This document shows positions 6,286-13,898 of a stretch of 14,060 nt of DNA, piece by piece. The position numbers and the translations under genes are program-made. Each line of letters opens with the position of its first letter. Within the stretch, counting starts at the first letter, position 1. Origin of the DNA: Thermoplasmata archaeon (GTDB lineage: Archaea; Thermoplasmatota; Thermoplasmata; Lutacidiplasmatales; UBA184); contig JAJZDF010000002.1 of NCBI GenBank assembly GCA_021828715.1, forward strand, positions 1 to 14,060. Reading direction: 5' to 3'. Under the pieces are notes generated by a model, which worked only from the letters and a program-made list of their open reading frames with translations, was not told the origin of the DNA and did not search any database.

Positions 6286-6897
6286 TCACTCCCGCAGGAA
6301 GGCGAGGAACTCTTCGCGGCTGCGCGGGCGGAGGGTGTAGTTCTCCCGTTTCTCCCGGGCGATCGTCGAGGTGGGCGTCGGGCCGTAGTCGTGGCCCGGG
6401 AGCACGATGAGGGCGTCGTCGAGGGCGACGAGCCGGTGGAGCAGGCTGTCGTACATCGCCGACGGGTCGCCGCCGGGAAGGTCGGTCCGGCCGCACTCCC
6501 CGACGAAGAGGGTGTCGCCGGTGGCGACCCGGCCGTCGAAGACATACAGGACACTGTCCGCCGTGTGGCCCGGGGTGTGGACCACCTCGAACTCGAGGGG
6601 GCCCGCGCGGAAGCGGTCGCCGTCGTCCACGGAGACGTCCTGGCCGATCGGGGCCGCACGGTGGGCGACGACGCGGGCGCCGGTCCGCTCCCGTACGTCC
6701 CGGTTCCCGGCGGTGTGGTCCGGGTGGCTGTGGGTGTTGAGGATGTAGCGGACCCGGACCCCGCGGGCGTCGATCGCCTTCAGCACGGGATCGATCCCGT
6801 ACGAGGGGTCGATGACGACGCCGTCCCCCCCGTCCCGATCGGCGACGAGGTAGGTGAAGTTGAGCGCCGGGCCGATCCGGAACTGGTCGAGGAGCAC
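6286..6897 (-). CDS. Metallo-beta-lactamase-fold hydrolase, ETHE1/glyoxalase II-like
   Basis: Codes for 203 residues. Metal ligands are in the family order: THSHPDHTAGN (HxHxDH), HTPGHTADSV, GDTLFVGECGRTDLPGGDPSAMYDSL and LPGHDYG. The segment GDTLF-x-G-x-x-GRTDL-x-x-GD together with PGHDYG and a trailing STIAREKRENYTLR stretch is characteristic of persulfide dioxygenases (ETHE1) and related rhodanese-linked hydrolases rather than of RNA-processing beta-lactamase proteins. Likely reaction: oxidation of glutathione or other low-molecular-weight persulfide, or thioester hydrolysis; the thiol used here is unknown. The start is GTG at 6897-6895, preceded by GAGG. The stop overlaps a possible cgi121 start, so the two genes are co-transcribed even though no functional link is known. 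Confidence 0.88.
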   Translation of the reverse strand: MLLDQFRIGPALNFTYLVADRDGGDGVVIDPSYGIDPVLKAIDARGVRVRYILNTHSHPDHTAGNRDVRERTGARVVAHRAAPIGQDVSVDDGDRFRAGPLEFEVVHTPGHTADSVLYVFDGRVATGDTLFVGECGRTDLPGGDPSAMYDSLLHRLVALDDALIVLPGHDYGPTPTSTIAREKRENYTLRPRSREEFLAFLRE

Positions 6898-6917
6898 GGA
6901 TTCCTCGAGGGGGGTGC

Positions 6918-6927
6918 GGTATTTGAG
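6918..6927 (-). promoter_or_regulatory. Probable TATA box of the hydrolase-cgi121 pair
   Basis: The minus strand reads CTCAAATACC, an isolated AT-rich patch centred about 25 nt before the GTG start, in the 45-nt gap after the upstream gene. Spacing predicts a leaderless start. The GAGG just before the GTG would then not be in the transcript, so one of the two signals may be incidental. Confidence 0.45.
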
Positions 6928-6942
6928 GGGGCCGCCGCCGCG

Positions 6943-7839
6943 CTACGGAACCGGGGCACCCGGGGTCACCCGGCGGCCGGTGACGGCGTCCAGGATGACC
7001 CGCCCGTCGAGGCCTTCCGCGTACCAGAACGGGAGGTGGATCCGCTCGAGCGGTCCCACGCGGATGTCGTCCGGCGGCGGCAGCACCCGTCGCCGCTCGA
7101 TCACCAGGGCCCCCCCCATCTGTTCGGTGTGGTCGACCTGGACGACGTGGTGGCGGCGGATCGTCTCGAGGGCGATCGGGCCGGCCTCCCCGGGGGAGAG
7201 GTCCGATGGGACGGTCTGGTGGGGAAGGTCGAGGGAGCGGACGAGCTCTCGGTCCCCCTCCTCCCAGATCTCCCCGCGTCGGGTCCCGGCGTGCACCGCG
7301 ACCGTACGGTCGACCGGCGCTGCGCGCGTCCCGGCGGCGGTGGTGGGGCGGATCCGGTACGGCGCTACGTAGTACGGGACGAGCCGCAGGATGAACCGGG
7401 CCCCGTCCACCCCGGCGAGGATCTCGGCCTCGGCCCGTCCGATCCGCGGACGCACGATGCGGGCGCCCTCGGGCAGGAGCGCGAACGGGCTCTCGAGCGT
7501 GAGTTCGGGGTCGTCCAGGACCCCCAGGGCCGGCGGGAGCAGGATCTCCCCCAGCGCCGAGCCGAGCGTGGTCGGGTCCAGGACCTCCATGCCCCGGTCC
7601 CCCGCCACCTGCCGGGCCGCCGGACCCGGATCGTCGTCGTAGACCAGGAGGCGGTGGAGCATGTCCGGTGGGAACAACCCCTCCACCTCGACCGGTGACC
7701 GCGCGACCGGTGCGATCACGACCGCCCGACGGTCGCGGAGCCGGCTTGCCACGACCGTCCCGTTCCGGTGCTCGACCCGGTAGCCGGCTGCGGAGAGGAG
7801 GCGGGCGAGCACGGACGACGGCGCCGGGACGTGCGGCAC
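6943..7839 (-). CDS. Uncharacterised protein with a nuclease-like N-terminal domain
   Basis: Codes for 298 residues from GTG at 7839-7837. This start is chosen because a TATA-like box lies 27-28 nt upstream, implying a leaderless mRNA, and because the frame further upstream is low-complexity Gly/Pro/Arg sequence. Residues 8-105 (SSVLARLLSAAGYRVEHRNGTVVASR, VLVIAP-like strand, HRLLVYDDD, then GDRGMEVLDPTTLGSALGEILLP) have the helix-strand-strand rhythm of a restriction-endonuclease-like or Rossmann domain, but no D...ExK residues are visible, so it looks non-catalytic. The rest is mostly beta, with RFILRLVPYYVAPYRI, a long polar middle and a closing LPFWYAEGLDGRVILDAVTGR motif. I do not recognise the family. 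No signal peptide or membrane segment is visible. It is divergent from cdc48. Confidence 0.75.
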   Translation of the reverse strand: MPHVPAPSSVLARLLSAAGYRVEHRNGTVVASRLRDRRAVVIAPVARSPVEVEGLFPPDMLHRLLVYDDDPGPAARQVAGDRGMEVLDPTTLGSALGEILLPPALGVLDDPELTLESPFALLPEGARIVRPRIGRAEAEILAGVDGARFILRLVPYYVAPYRIRPTTAAGTRAAPVDRTVAVHAGTRRGEIWEEGDRELVRSLDLPHQTVPSDLSPGEAGPIALETIRRHHVVQVDHTEQMGGALVIERRRVLPPPDDIRVGPLERIHLPFWYAEGLDGRVILDAVTGRRVTPGAPVP

Positions 7840-7860
7840 GTCCGGTGGGAGCGGGGGGTC

Positions 7861-7877
7861 GGCATATCTTGCTTCCG
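7861..7877 (-). promoter_or_regulatory. BRE/TATA-like promoter of the uncharacterised gene
   Basis: The minus strand reads CGGAAGCAAGATATGCC. The AGATATG core is centred 27-28 nt before the GTG at 7839 and is preceded by a purine-rich stretch suited to TFB binding. The ten bases CGGAAGCAAG recur exactly next to the TATA box of the surface-protein gene. Confidence 0.6.
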
Positions 7878-8128
7878 TTCCTAGGGTGGCGAGAACGTCG
7901 GGGATCCGCCCAACGGTTCCCGGTGCCCCCGCGGGAGATCGTGGGCCGGGGAGTCGGCGCGCCGTCTCTCCGCGGACCCCGACCCCCCGGGATCGTTCCT
8001 CGGTACTTGGTTCGGGGCCGGGGGTGCTGCGGAGGGGCCCAGACGGTTCGCGAGCCCCCCGATCGGCCGCCGGTGGCCCGACGCTCGATACGGCGCCGGG
8101 CCCGATGGACCCCACGGCTCCACGGGCA
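7873..8128. other. Intergenic region between divergent promoters, no gene seen
   Basis: The span between the two divergent starts (7840-8164) is about 325 nt and holds the promoter pair at its edges. The middle is very GC-rich. The open frames through it translate to Gly/Pro/Arg/Ser-rich strings without family features, as expected for noncoding GC-rich DNA. I see no tRNA, repeat array or clear hairpin. Confidence 0.6.
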
Positions 8129-8138
8129 ACCTTTTAGG
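8129..8138 (+). promoter_or_regulatory. TATA box of cdc48
   Basis: ACCTTTTAGG with a GGGCA stretch before it, in otherwise GC-rich sequence. Its centre is 30 nt before the cdc48 ATG, so transcription would start 3-5 nt before the codon. There is no Shine-Dalgarno sequence between them, which fits a nearly leaderless mRNA. Confidence 0.62.
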
Positions 8139-8164
8139 CCGAGGGCGGGTCCAAACGCCGGACG

Positions 8165-10387
8165 ATGGGCGAGACGGTCACCCTCCGCGTCGCCGAGGCG
8201 TTCCAGCAGGACATCGGGCTCGGGACGGCCCGACTCGACGTGCAGACGCGCCAGCGCCTCAAAGTGGGCCTGGGCGACATCGTCGAGGTCCGGGGCCGCA
8301 AGGGGACGCCTGCCCTCGTGAGCCGCGCCCAGCCGGATGACGAAGGGAAGGGACTGGTCCGGATCGAGGCGGTCGTCCGGCGCAACGCCGGGGTCAGCAT
8401 CGGGGACCGGATCTCGGTCCAGCGGATCGACTGCCCGAACGCCGACTCGGTCACGATCGCGCCGATCTACGCCGGCTCCTCCCGGATGGACCTCGGACCC
8501 GGGCTCGAAAGCTTCGTCGCGAAGGCGCTCGCCCGCCGGCCGTTCGTCCGGGGGGACGTCTTCGTGATCCCCGGCGTCTTCCTGATGGGCGGATCGCTGC
8601 CGTTCATGGTCGTGGCGACCCAGCCGAAGGGGTTCGTCCAGGTCGCTCCGGCTACGTTGATCACGATCAAGGAGGAGACGGTCAGCGAGACCGAGGTCGC
8701 CGCGCCCCGGATCTCCTACGAGGACATCGGGGGCCTCACGGAGAAGCTCGGCCGCGTCCGGGAGATGATCGAACTGCCGCTCAAGCACCCGGAGCTCTTC
8801 GATCGGCTCGCCATCACCCCGCCGAAAGGGGTGCTCCTCTACGGCCCTCCGGGGACGGGAAAGACGCTGATCGCCAAGGCGGTCGCGAACGAGGCCGGCG
8901 CCCATTTCATCGGGATCCAGGGACCGGAGATCATCTCGAAATACTACGGGGAGAGCGAGAAGGAGCTGCGGGAGAAGTTCGAGGAGGCGGAGAAGAACGC
9001 CCCGAGCGTGATCTTCATCGACGAGCTCGATTCGATCGCCCCCCGGCGCGACGAGGTCGTCGGCGAGGTCGAGCGACGTGTCGTCGCGCAGCTGCTCACG
9101 CTGATGGACGGTCTCTCGGGCCGCGGCAACGTCATCGTCATCGCCGCGACGAACCGCGAAGAGGCGATCGATCCCGCGCTCCGCCGGCCCGGCCGCTTCG
9201 ACCGGGAGATCGAGATCGGCGTTCCGACGATGGAGGGGCGCCTCGAGATCCTGCAGATCCATACCCGGGGGATGCCGATCGATGCCAGCGAGCGGGACCG
9301 CGAGCGGATCCTGCGGGACCTCGCCGCCCAGAGCCACGGCTTCGTCGGCGCCGACCTCTCCTCGCTCGCCCGCGAGGCGGCCATGCGGGCCCTCCGGAGG
9401 TACCTTCCCGAGATCGACTTCGACCAGCCGATCCCGCTCACGCTCCTCGAGCGGATGAAGGTCACGGAGACCGACTTCCGCGAGGCGCTCAAGTCGATCG
9501 AGCCGTCGAGCCTTCGCGACGTGGCCGTCGAGATCCCGACGACCCGCTGGGCCGAGGTCGGGGGTGTCGAGCGCGTCCGCCGCATCCTCGAGGAGTCCGT
9601 GGAGCTGCCGTTCAAGAACCCCCAGGCGTACCGGCACATCGGGATCGAGCCGCCGCGCGGCATCCTGCTGTACGGCCCGCCGGGCGTCGGGAAGACGCTT
9701 CTCGCCAAGGCGGTGGCCACCGAGAGCCAGGCGAACTTCATCTCGGTGAAGGGCCCCGAGGTGATGAGCAAGTGGGTCGGCGAGAGCGAGAAGGCGATCC
9801 GGATGATCTTCAAGAAGGCCCGGCAGGCGTCCCCGTCGATCGTCTTCATCGACGAGATCGACTCCATCGCCCCGCGCCGGGGACTCCAGACGTCGAGCGG
9901 CGTGACCGAGCGGATCGTGAACCAGCTGCTCACCTCGATCGATGGGCTCGAGAGCCTGGAGCGGGTCCTGGTCATCGCGGCGACGAACCGGCCGGACATC
10001 CTCGACGAGGCGCTCCTGCGGACCGGCCGCTTCGACCGGCTGCTCTATGTCGAGCCCCCGACGGTCGCCGGCCGCCTCGAGATCCTGAAGGTCCACACCC
10101 GGCGGATGCCGCTCGCCGACGACGTCGACCTGGCCGCGATCGCCGCCCGGACCGAGGGGCACGTCGGCAGCGACCTCGCCGCCCTCTGCCGGGAGGCCGG
10201 TCTCACCGCCCTGCGCGAGAACGTGCGGGCCAACAAGGTGACGGGCGCCCATTTCGAGGCGGCGCTCCACCAGGTCCGCGCCTCGTGCGACCCCGAGTCG
10301 CTGCGCTCGTACGAGGAGTATGAGAAGCGTCTCCAACGGGAGCGCCTCGCTCCCCGGACCGAGTCCGCCCTGGGGATCTACCGCTGA
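8165..10387 (+). CDS. cdc48: Cdc48/VAT-type AAA+ ATPase (p97 family)
   Basis: Codes for 740 residues, standard for archaeal Cdc48 (VAT). The hexameric unfoldase pulls proteins through its pore using ATP and can hand them to the 20S proteasome. Layout: N-domain double-psi barrel (about 1-90, [22 protein letters not shown]) and its second half to about 180; D1 with GPPGTGKT (227-234), VIFIDELDS (Asp286-Glu287) and RRPGRFDRE arginine finger; D2 with GPPGVGKT (504-511), IVFIDEIDS (Asp563-Glu564) and LLRTGRFDR. In D2 the usual LLRPGRFDR has Thr for Pro; in D1 TNREEAIDP replaces the common TNRPDAIDP. Both ATPase sites look complete. The C-terminus is GIYR, whose last three residues (Ile-Tyr-Arg) fit the hydrophobic-Tyr-any motif that docks ATPases into 20S pockets. 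ATG 8165 is supported by the TATA box 30 nt upstream. Confidence 0.97.
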   Translation: MGETVTLRVAEAFQQDIGLGTARLDVQTRQRLKVGLGDIVEVRGRKGTPALVSRAQPDDEGKGLVRIEAVVRRNAGVSIGDRISVQRIDCPNADSVTIAPIYAGSSRMDLGPGLESFVAKALARRPFVRGDVFVIPGVFLMGGSLPFMVVATQPKGFVQVAPATLITIKEETVSETEVAAPRISYEDIGGLTEKLGRVREMIELPLKHPELFDRLAITPPKGVLLYGPPGTGKTLIAKAVANEAGAHFIGIQGPEIISKYYGESEKELREKFEEAEKNAPSVIFIDELDSIAPRRDEVVGEVERRVVAQLLTLMDGLSGRGNVIVIAATNREEAIDPALRRPGRFDREIEIGVPTMEGRLEILQIHTRGMPIDASERDRERILRDLAAQSHGFVGADLSSLAREAAMRALRRYLPEIDFDQPIPLTLLERMKVTETDFREALKSIEPSSLRDVAVEIPTTRWAEVGGVERVRRILEESVELPFKNPQAYRHIGIEPPRGILLYGPPGVGKTLLAKAVATESQANFISVKGPEVMSKWVGESEKAIRMIFKKARQASPSIVFIDEIDSIAPRRGLQTSSGVTERIVNQLLTSIDGLESLERVLVIAATNRPDILDEALLRTGRFDRLLYVEPPTVAGRLEILKVHTRRMPLADDVDLAAIAARTEGHVGSDLAALCREAGLTALRENVRANKVTGAHFEAALHQVRASCDPESLRSYEEYEKRLQRERLAPRTESALGIYR

Positions 10388-10400
10388 CCGGCGCGGTCCC

Positions 10401-10417
10401 CGCCCCTCGGAGGGGCG
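10401..10417 (+). terminator. Hairpin after cdc48, possible 3'-end element
   Basis: CGCCCCT-CGG-AGGGGCG forms a 7-bp perfect stem with a 3-nt loop, 13 nt after the cdc48 stop. There is no T-tract behind it, so it is not a classic intrinsic terminator. It may stabilise the mRNA 3' end or be chance in GC-rich DNA. Confidence 0.3.
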
Positions 10418-10419
10418 CG

Positions 10420-10438
10420 CGGAAGCAAGCTATATGTA
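10420..10438 (+). promoter_or_regulatory. BRE/TATA promoter of the surface-protein gene
   Basis: CGGAAGCAAG is followed directly by CTATATGTA, the clearest TATA box in the window. The expected transcription start is near 10458-10462, leaving a leader of about 30-35 nt before the GTG at 10494, unlike the near-leaderless genes around it. The purine-rich decamer matches the promoter at 7868-7877 on the other strand. Confidence 0.72.
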
Positions 10439-10460
10439 GGGCAGCCAAGTTCGCGCGCCG

Positions 10461-10478
10461 CGCCCCCGATAGGGGGCG
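10461..10478 (+). other. Strong hairpin in the 5' leader of the surface-protein gene
   Basis: CGCCCCC-GATA-GGGGGCG is a perfect 7-bp G-C stem with a GATA tetraloop. It begins at or just after the predicted transcription start and ends 15 nt before the GTG start codon. It could protect the mRNA 5' end or limit ribosome access. The GAGG immediately after the stem is a weak ribosome-binding candidate. Confidence 0.5.
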
Positions 10479-10493
10479 AGGAATACGGGAGCC

Positions 10494-13400
10494 GTGAAGC
10501 AGGTGGTCCGGCACTGGTCCCACACCGCACTGTGGGTCCTTGCGATGGTCGTCTTGGCGGGAACGCTGGGCGCCTTCGTGGGGGTAGCGAGCGCCTCGTC
10601 GTCGAAGTATACCCTCATCGGGGTCGCCGAGCAGCCCGGGGGCGTCGCCCCCGTGCCCGCGGGGGTACAGGTGGATCTGGTATCGCGCGCCACCGGCGCG
10701 GTCTACACCACCACGATCAACGGCACGGGAGGCGGCTTCCAGTTCACGAGTTCGGGCACCGGCGGCGCGCTCGCCCCCGGTTTCTGGGGCGTCTACCTTC
10801 CGGTCCAGACGAACCTGAGCCTCAAGGGATTCTCTACGCCGGTGGCGGTGCTGCCGGAGAACACGGCCCCGGTCTACGTCAACCTCAACGCGACGGACCT
10901 GACCTCCACGGCGTACGCCACCGTCGTCTCGAACGTCACCGTCGTCACCTACGCGGCGACCTTGACGGGGACGGTCACGGCGTCCGGCAGCGCGGTCGCC
11001 GGCGCGACGGTCTCGCTGCTCGATCCAGCCTACAACACCGTGACGCTGGTCGGCAACCTGACCAATTCGACCGGGGCCTTCTCGCTCCGGGCGCCGCTGA
11101 ACGGCCCCACGACCCCGGCCTCCTGGGTCCTGCGGGCGAGCGAGCCCGGCGCGGTGACGCTGTACAACCTCACCTCCGTGACGATCTCGTCCCGGAGCCC
11201 CGCCGCCGTGAACGTCGTGATCCAGAACTATCTCGTCACCGGCCGGGTCCGGGTCGCCTCGGGGGCGCCCGTCGTCGGGACGGGGAACGTGACGCTGCTC
11301 GACACCACGACCGGCGCCATCTTCACCGCTCCCACCGACACCGGGTTCTACTCGATCGGGGCGTATCCCGGTTCGTTCGACGTCTTCCTGGCGACGACGG
11401 GCTACACGACCGCGTGGTATCCGCTGACCGTCTCGGCGGTCGGCCCGTTCATCCGGAACGTCACCGTCGCGCCGATCTCGCCCACCTCGATCGCGCAGTA
11501 CAACACGACGATCGACCTGAGCGGACTCTCCCCGGTTACCGGGACCGGTTCGGTTACGGTCACCACGAACGCTTCGCTCGGCAACTACTCGGTCATCCCC
11601 GCGCTCGGCAACGCGAGCGTCCGTCAGCTCTGGGTCCAGCTCGGCCTCCATTTCACGGGCACGGCGAGCTTCCCCTCGGCCGACGGGGCGGCGCTCCAGC
11701 GGTGGATTAACTCGACCGGGCCGTTCTTCCCGGCCGTCCAGGCCGGGCTCGCGGTCAACGGCACCGCGTTCTCCTACCCCTCGGTCCCCCCGGCCGTGGG
11801 GACGGTCGCCTCCGCGTGCACCGCGGGCTCGTGCGGAGAGGGCACGCCCGGCGGCATCAGTTACGCGTGGCAGTCCACGTACGCGCTGAACGGGACCCTT
11901 GCCCGCAACGCGAAGACCTACACCCTCTCGTTCTCGTTCCGTCACCCGTCCAACGCGCAGGAGTCGTTCAACTACACCTTCGTGCTGCCGACCGACTACG
12001 TCCTCGCGGCCGGCACGACGGCGCCCGCCCAGGCCGCCTTGGTCCCGCGGGGCCTGGACCACACCTGGACGACGTTCACCCTCGAGTCCCTGCCGTCGGC
12101 GACCCCGGCCGCCTCGGCGACGTTCTCGTTGGTCCGCGCGGCGAACCTGACGGCGAACGTGAACGTCTCGGTGTCGAACTTCGCCTTCTCGAGCCGCAAC
12201 GTCCTCAACGCGACCCACAACAACTACACGGTGATCGTCGGGGTCGGGCAGAACGTGACGTTCAGCGCCCTCAACTCGACGTACCCCACCGGGCAGAACG
12301 GGACCAAGTTCGTCTGGAACTTCGGGGACAGCACTCCGGCGGTGACGACCCACATCCCGACCACGAACCACACCTACAGCGTGGCGAGCGGGGCCACTCC
12401 CTACTCGGGATCCCTGAACGTCACCAGCTCGAGCGGGATCTCCAACCTGACGACGTTCCACATCTGGGTCGCCCAGGGATCGGTCACCGCCAAGATCACC
12501 GGGAACTGGTCGGCCTCCCAGTACTCGGCCGTCGGCCCGTACGTCCGGGTCAACTGGTCGACGTCGCTCGGCTTCAACGCCTCCCAGAGCGTTGCCACCA
12601 TCTCCGGCAGCGCCCCGATCCAGAGCGTGATCTCGGCCAGCGTGTGGACGTTCACCGCCAAGGGGTACCGCCCCGCCGCCACGAATCTCTCCGCCGGTCA
12701 GCGATCGAACCCGCTCGGCACCATCTCCCGGCAGTTCCTGGGGGCGGGCACCTACTACACCAACCTCACCCTCAACGGGACCCCGATCGCCTTCCACGGC
12801 TGGGTGTACAACCTCACCCTCACCGTGTGGTCGGGAACGGGGCAGTCGGCGTCGACGTCGCTGCAGATCCTGGTGAACGACACGGAGCCCCCCGTCGCCG
12901 GGTTCTCCCTGCAGACCGCCGCGGGGAAGGGGATCTCGAGCAGCGGCGGGATCCAGGTCGGGCAGAACGGGACGGCGCAGGTCGTCTTGAACGCGACGAA
13001 CGCGACCGACCCCCACAACGGGTCGATCTCCCGGTACTACTGGCTGGTAACGAACCCGTCGAACTCGACGTTCCACTTCGGGATCAACACCACGACCCCG
13101 CGGGTCAACGGCATCCTGCCGTCGGTCTGGCTGCGGGCGGCGAACCAGAGCTACCGGTTCAACCTGACCGTCTGGGACCTCGCGAACAACCACGCCTACG
13201 CGGTCCAGTCGCTTACGGTGGCCGTGAACTCGTCGTACAACGTGATCCTCTCGGCCGAGAACCTCACCGCGCCGACCACCTTCACCTCCGGCACGGCCGC
13301 GACCTTCTGGGTCAACGTAACGGTCGGGGGCGGCACCAAGGCGACCGCCCAGAACGTGACGGTGACGTGGTACCTCCTGTCGGCCGCCGGGACCGGTAGC

Positions 13401-13847
13401 CGGACCTACATCGGCGGGACGGTCACCTACTACGCGTACTCGAGCGGAGTCGTCAACGCGACGTCGTTTGCCTCGGGCAAGATCGCGACGCTCGCGTACA
13501 AGCAGACGGTGCGGGCCCAGGTGACGTGGACCCCGAGCACGAGCGGGAACTTCGTCCTCTACGCCAATGCGACCGCCTCGAACGAATACGCGGGGAACTA
13601 CGTCGCCGGCACCAACCTGGCCCAGCAGGCGATCACCGTAAAGCAGAACCCGACGACCCAGTTGCTGACGTACGTCGGGATCGCCGCGGCGGTCGTGGTC
13701 GCCATCGCCCTGCTGGTCTACTTCGCGGTGCTCCGCCCGCGCCGCCGGCGCACCTCGGGCTCCTCCACCCGACCGGGCCGTTCTGCGGACCGGAAGCCCT
13801 CGAAGCCGGCGGCCAAGGACGACGCCGACGAGGACGACGACGCGTAG
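10494..13847 (+). CDS. Large secreted, membrane-anchored surface protein with PKD-like domain
   Basis: Codes for 1117 residues. Residues 1-35 are a signal peptide (MKQVVRH, hydrophobic LWVLAMVVLAGTLGAFVG, then ASA|SS). About 40-315 hold three beta-sandwich units of carboxypeptidase-regulatory/CnaB type (for example LTGTVTASGSAVAGATVSLLD and VTGRVRVASGAPVVGTGNVTLLD). About 585-660 is PKD-like, with FVWNFGDSTP (606-615) and NHTYS. The remainder is Thr/Ser/Asn-rich beta sequence. I count 49 N-x-S/T sequons, so heavy N-glycosylation is likely. The only two cysteines (442 and 447, CTAGSC) could form one disulfide. A single membrane helix (about 1059-1080) is followed by RPRRRR and an acidic tail DDADEDDDA, giving an outside N-domain and short cytoplasmic tail. 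No enzyme motif is visible; role is probably S-layer, adhesion or cell-wall substitute. The GTG start gives a good signal peptide; GTG 10503 is an alternative. Confidence 0.9.
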   Translation: MKQVVRHWSHTALWVLAMVVLAGTLGAFVGVASASSSKYTLIGVAEQPGGVAPVPAGVQVDLVSRATGAVYTTTINGTGGGFQFTSSGTGGALAPGFWGVYLPVQTNLSLKGFSTPVAVLPENTAPVYVNLNATDLTSTAYATVVSNVTVVTYAATLTGTVTASGSAVAGATVSLLDPAYNTVTLVGNLTNSTGAFSLRAPLNGPTTPASWVLRASEPGAVTLYNLTSVTISSRSPAAVNVVIQNYLVTGRVRVASGAPVVGTGNVTLLDTTTGAIFTAPTDTGFYSIGAYPGSFDVFLATTGYTTAWYPLTVSAVGPFIRNVTVAPISPTSIAQYNTTIDLSGLSPVTGTGSVTVTTNASLGNYSVIPALGNASVRQLWVQLGLHFTGTASFPSADGAALQRWINSTGPFFPAVQAGLAVNGTAFSYPSVPPAVGTVASACTAGSCGEGTPGGISYAWQSTYALNGTLARNAKTYTLSFSFRHPSNAQESFNYTFVLPTDYVLAAGTTAPAQAALVPRGLDHTWTTFTLESLPSATPAASATFSLVRAANLTANVNVSVSNFAFSSRNVLNATHNNYTVIVGVGQNVTFSALNSTYPTGQNGTKFVWNFGDSTPAVTTHIPTTNHTYSVASGATPYSGSLNVTSSSGISNLTTFHIWVAQGSVTAKITGNWSASQYSAVGPYVRVNWSTSLGFNASQSVATISGSAPIQSVISASVWTFTAKGYRPAATNLSAGQRSNPLGTISRQFLGAGTYYTNLTLNGTPIAFHGWVYNLTLTVWSGTGQSASTSLQILVNDTEPPVAGFSLQTAAGKGISSSGGIQVGQNGTAQVVLNATNATDPHNGSISRYYWLVTNPSNSTFHFGINTTTPRVNGILPSVWLRAANQSYRFNLTVWDLANNHAYAVQSLTVAVNSSYNVILSAENLTAPTTFTSGTAATFWVNVTVGGGTKATAQNVTVTWYLLSAAGTGSRTYIGGTVTYYAYSSGVVNATSFASGKIATLAYKQTVRAQVTWTPSTSGNFVLYANATASNEYAGNYVAGTNLAQQAITVKQNPTTQLLTYVGIAAAVVVAIALLVYFAVLRPRRRRTSGSSTRPGRSADRKPSKPAAKDDADEDDDA

Positions 13848-13870
13848 GCTTCCGTCCGTCCCCGCACCAA

Positions 13871-13898
13871 CCTCTTCCCTCCTTTTCCTCCGTTCTCC
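13871..13898 (+). terminator. Pyrimidine-rich terminator-like tract
   Basis: Starting 24 nt after the surface-protein stop, the + strand runs almost wholly in C and T, with TTCCCT, TTTT and GTTCTCC clusters, in a region otherwise rich in G. Archaeal RNA polymerase terminates at T-rich tracts without a hairpin, so this is the likely end of the transcript. The T runs are short (four at most). Confidence 0.5.

Noticed and set aside
7840..8115. N-terminal extension of the 298-residue protein by about 90 residues
   Set aside because: The extra residues are low-complexity Pro/Gly/Arg/Ser and would read through the TATA-like promoter at 7861-7877.
5714..10336. A minus-strand open frame of over 1500 codons running opposite cdc48 and through the 298-residue gene
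   Set aside because: Only its last 187 codons are a gene (cgi121). The rest is the antisense of strongly conserved cdc48 codons and an out-of-frame reading of two minus-strand genes, rich in Arg, Pro, Gly and Asp; long antisense frames are expected at this GC content.
10203..13193. A minus-strand open frame of 996 codons opposite the surface-protein gene
   Set aside because: It is the antisense of Asn/Thr-rich codons and gives Arg/Gly/Val/Asp repeats without family features; the plus-strand frame has signal peptide, PKD-like domain and membrane anchor.
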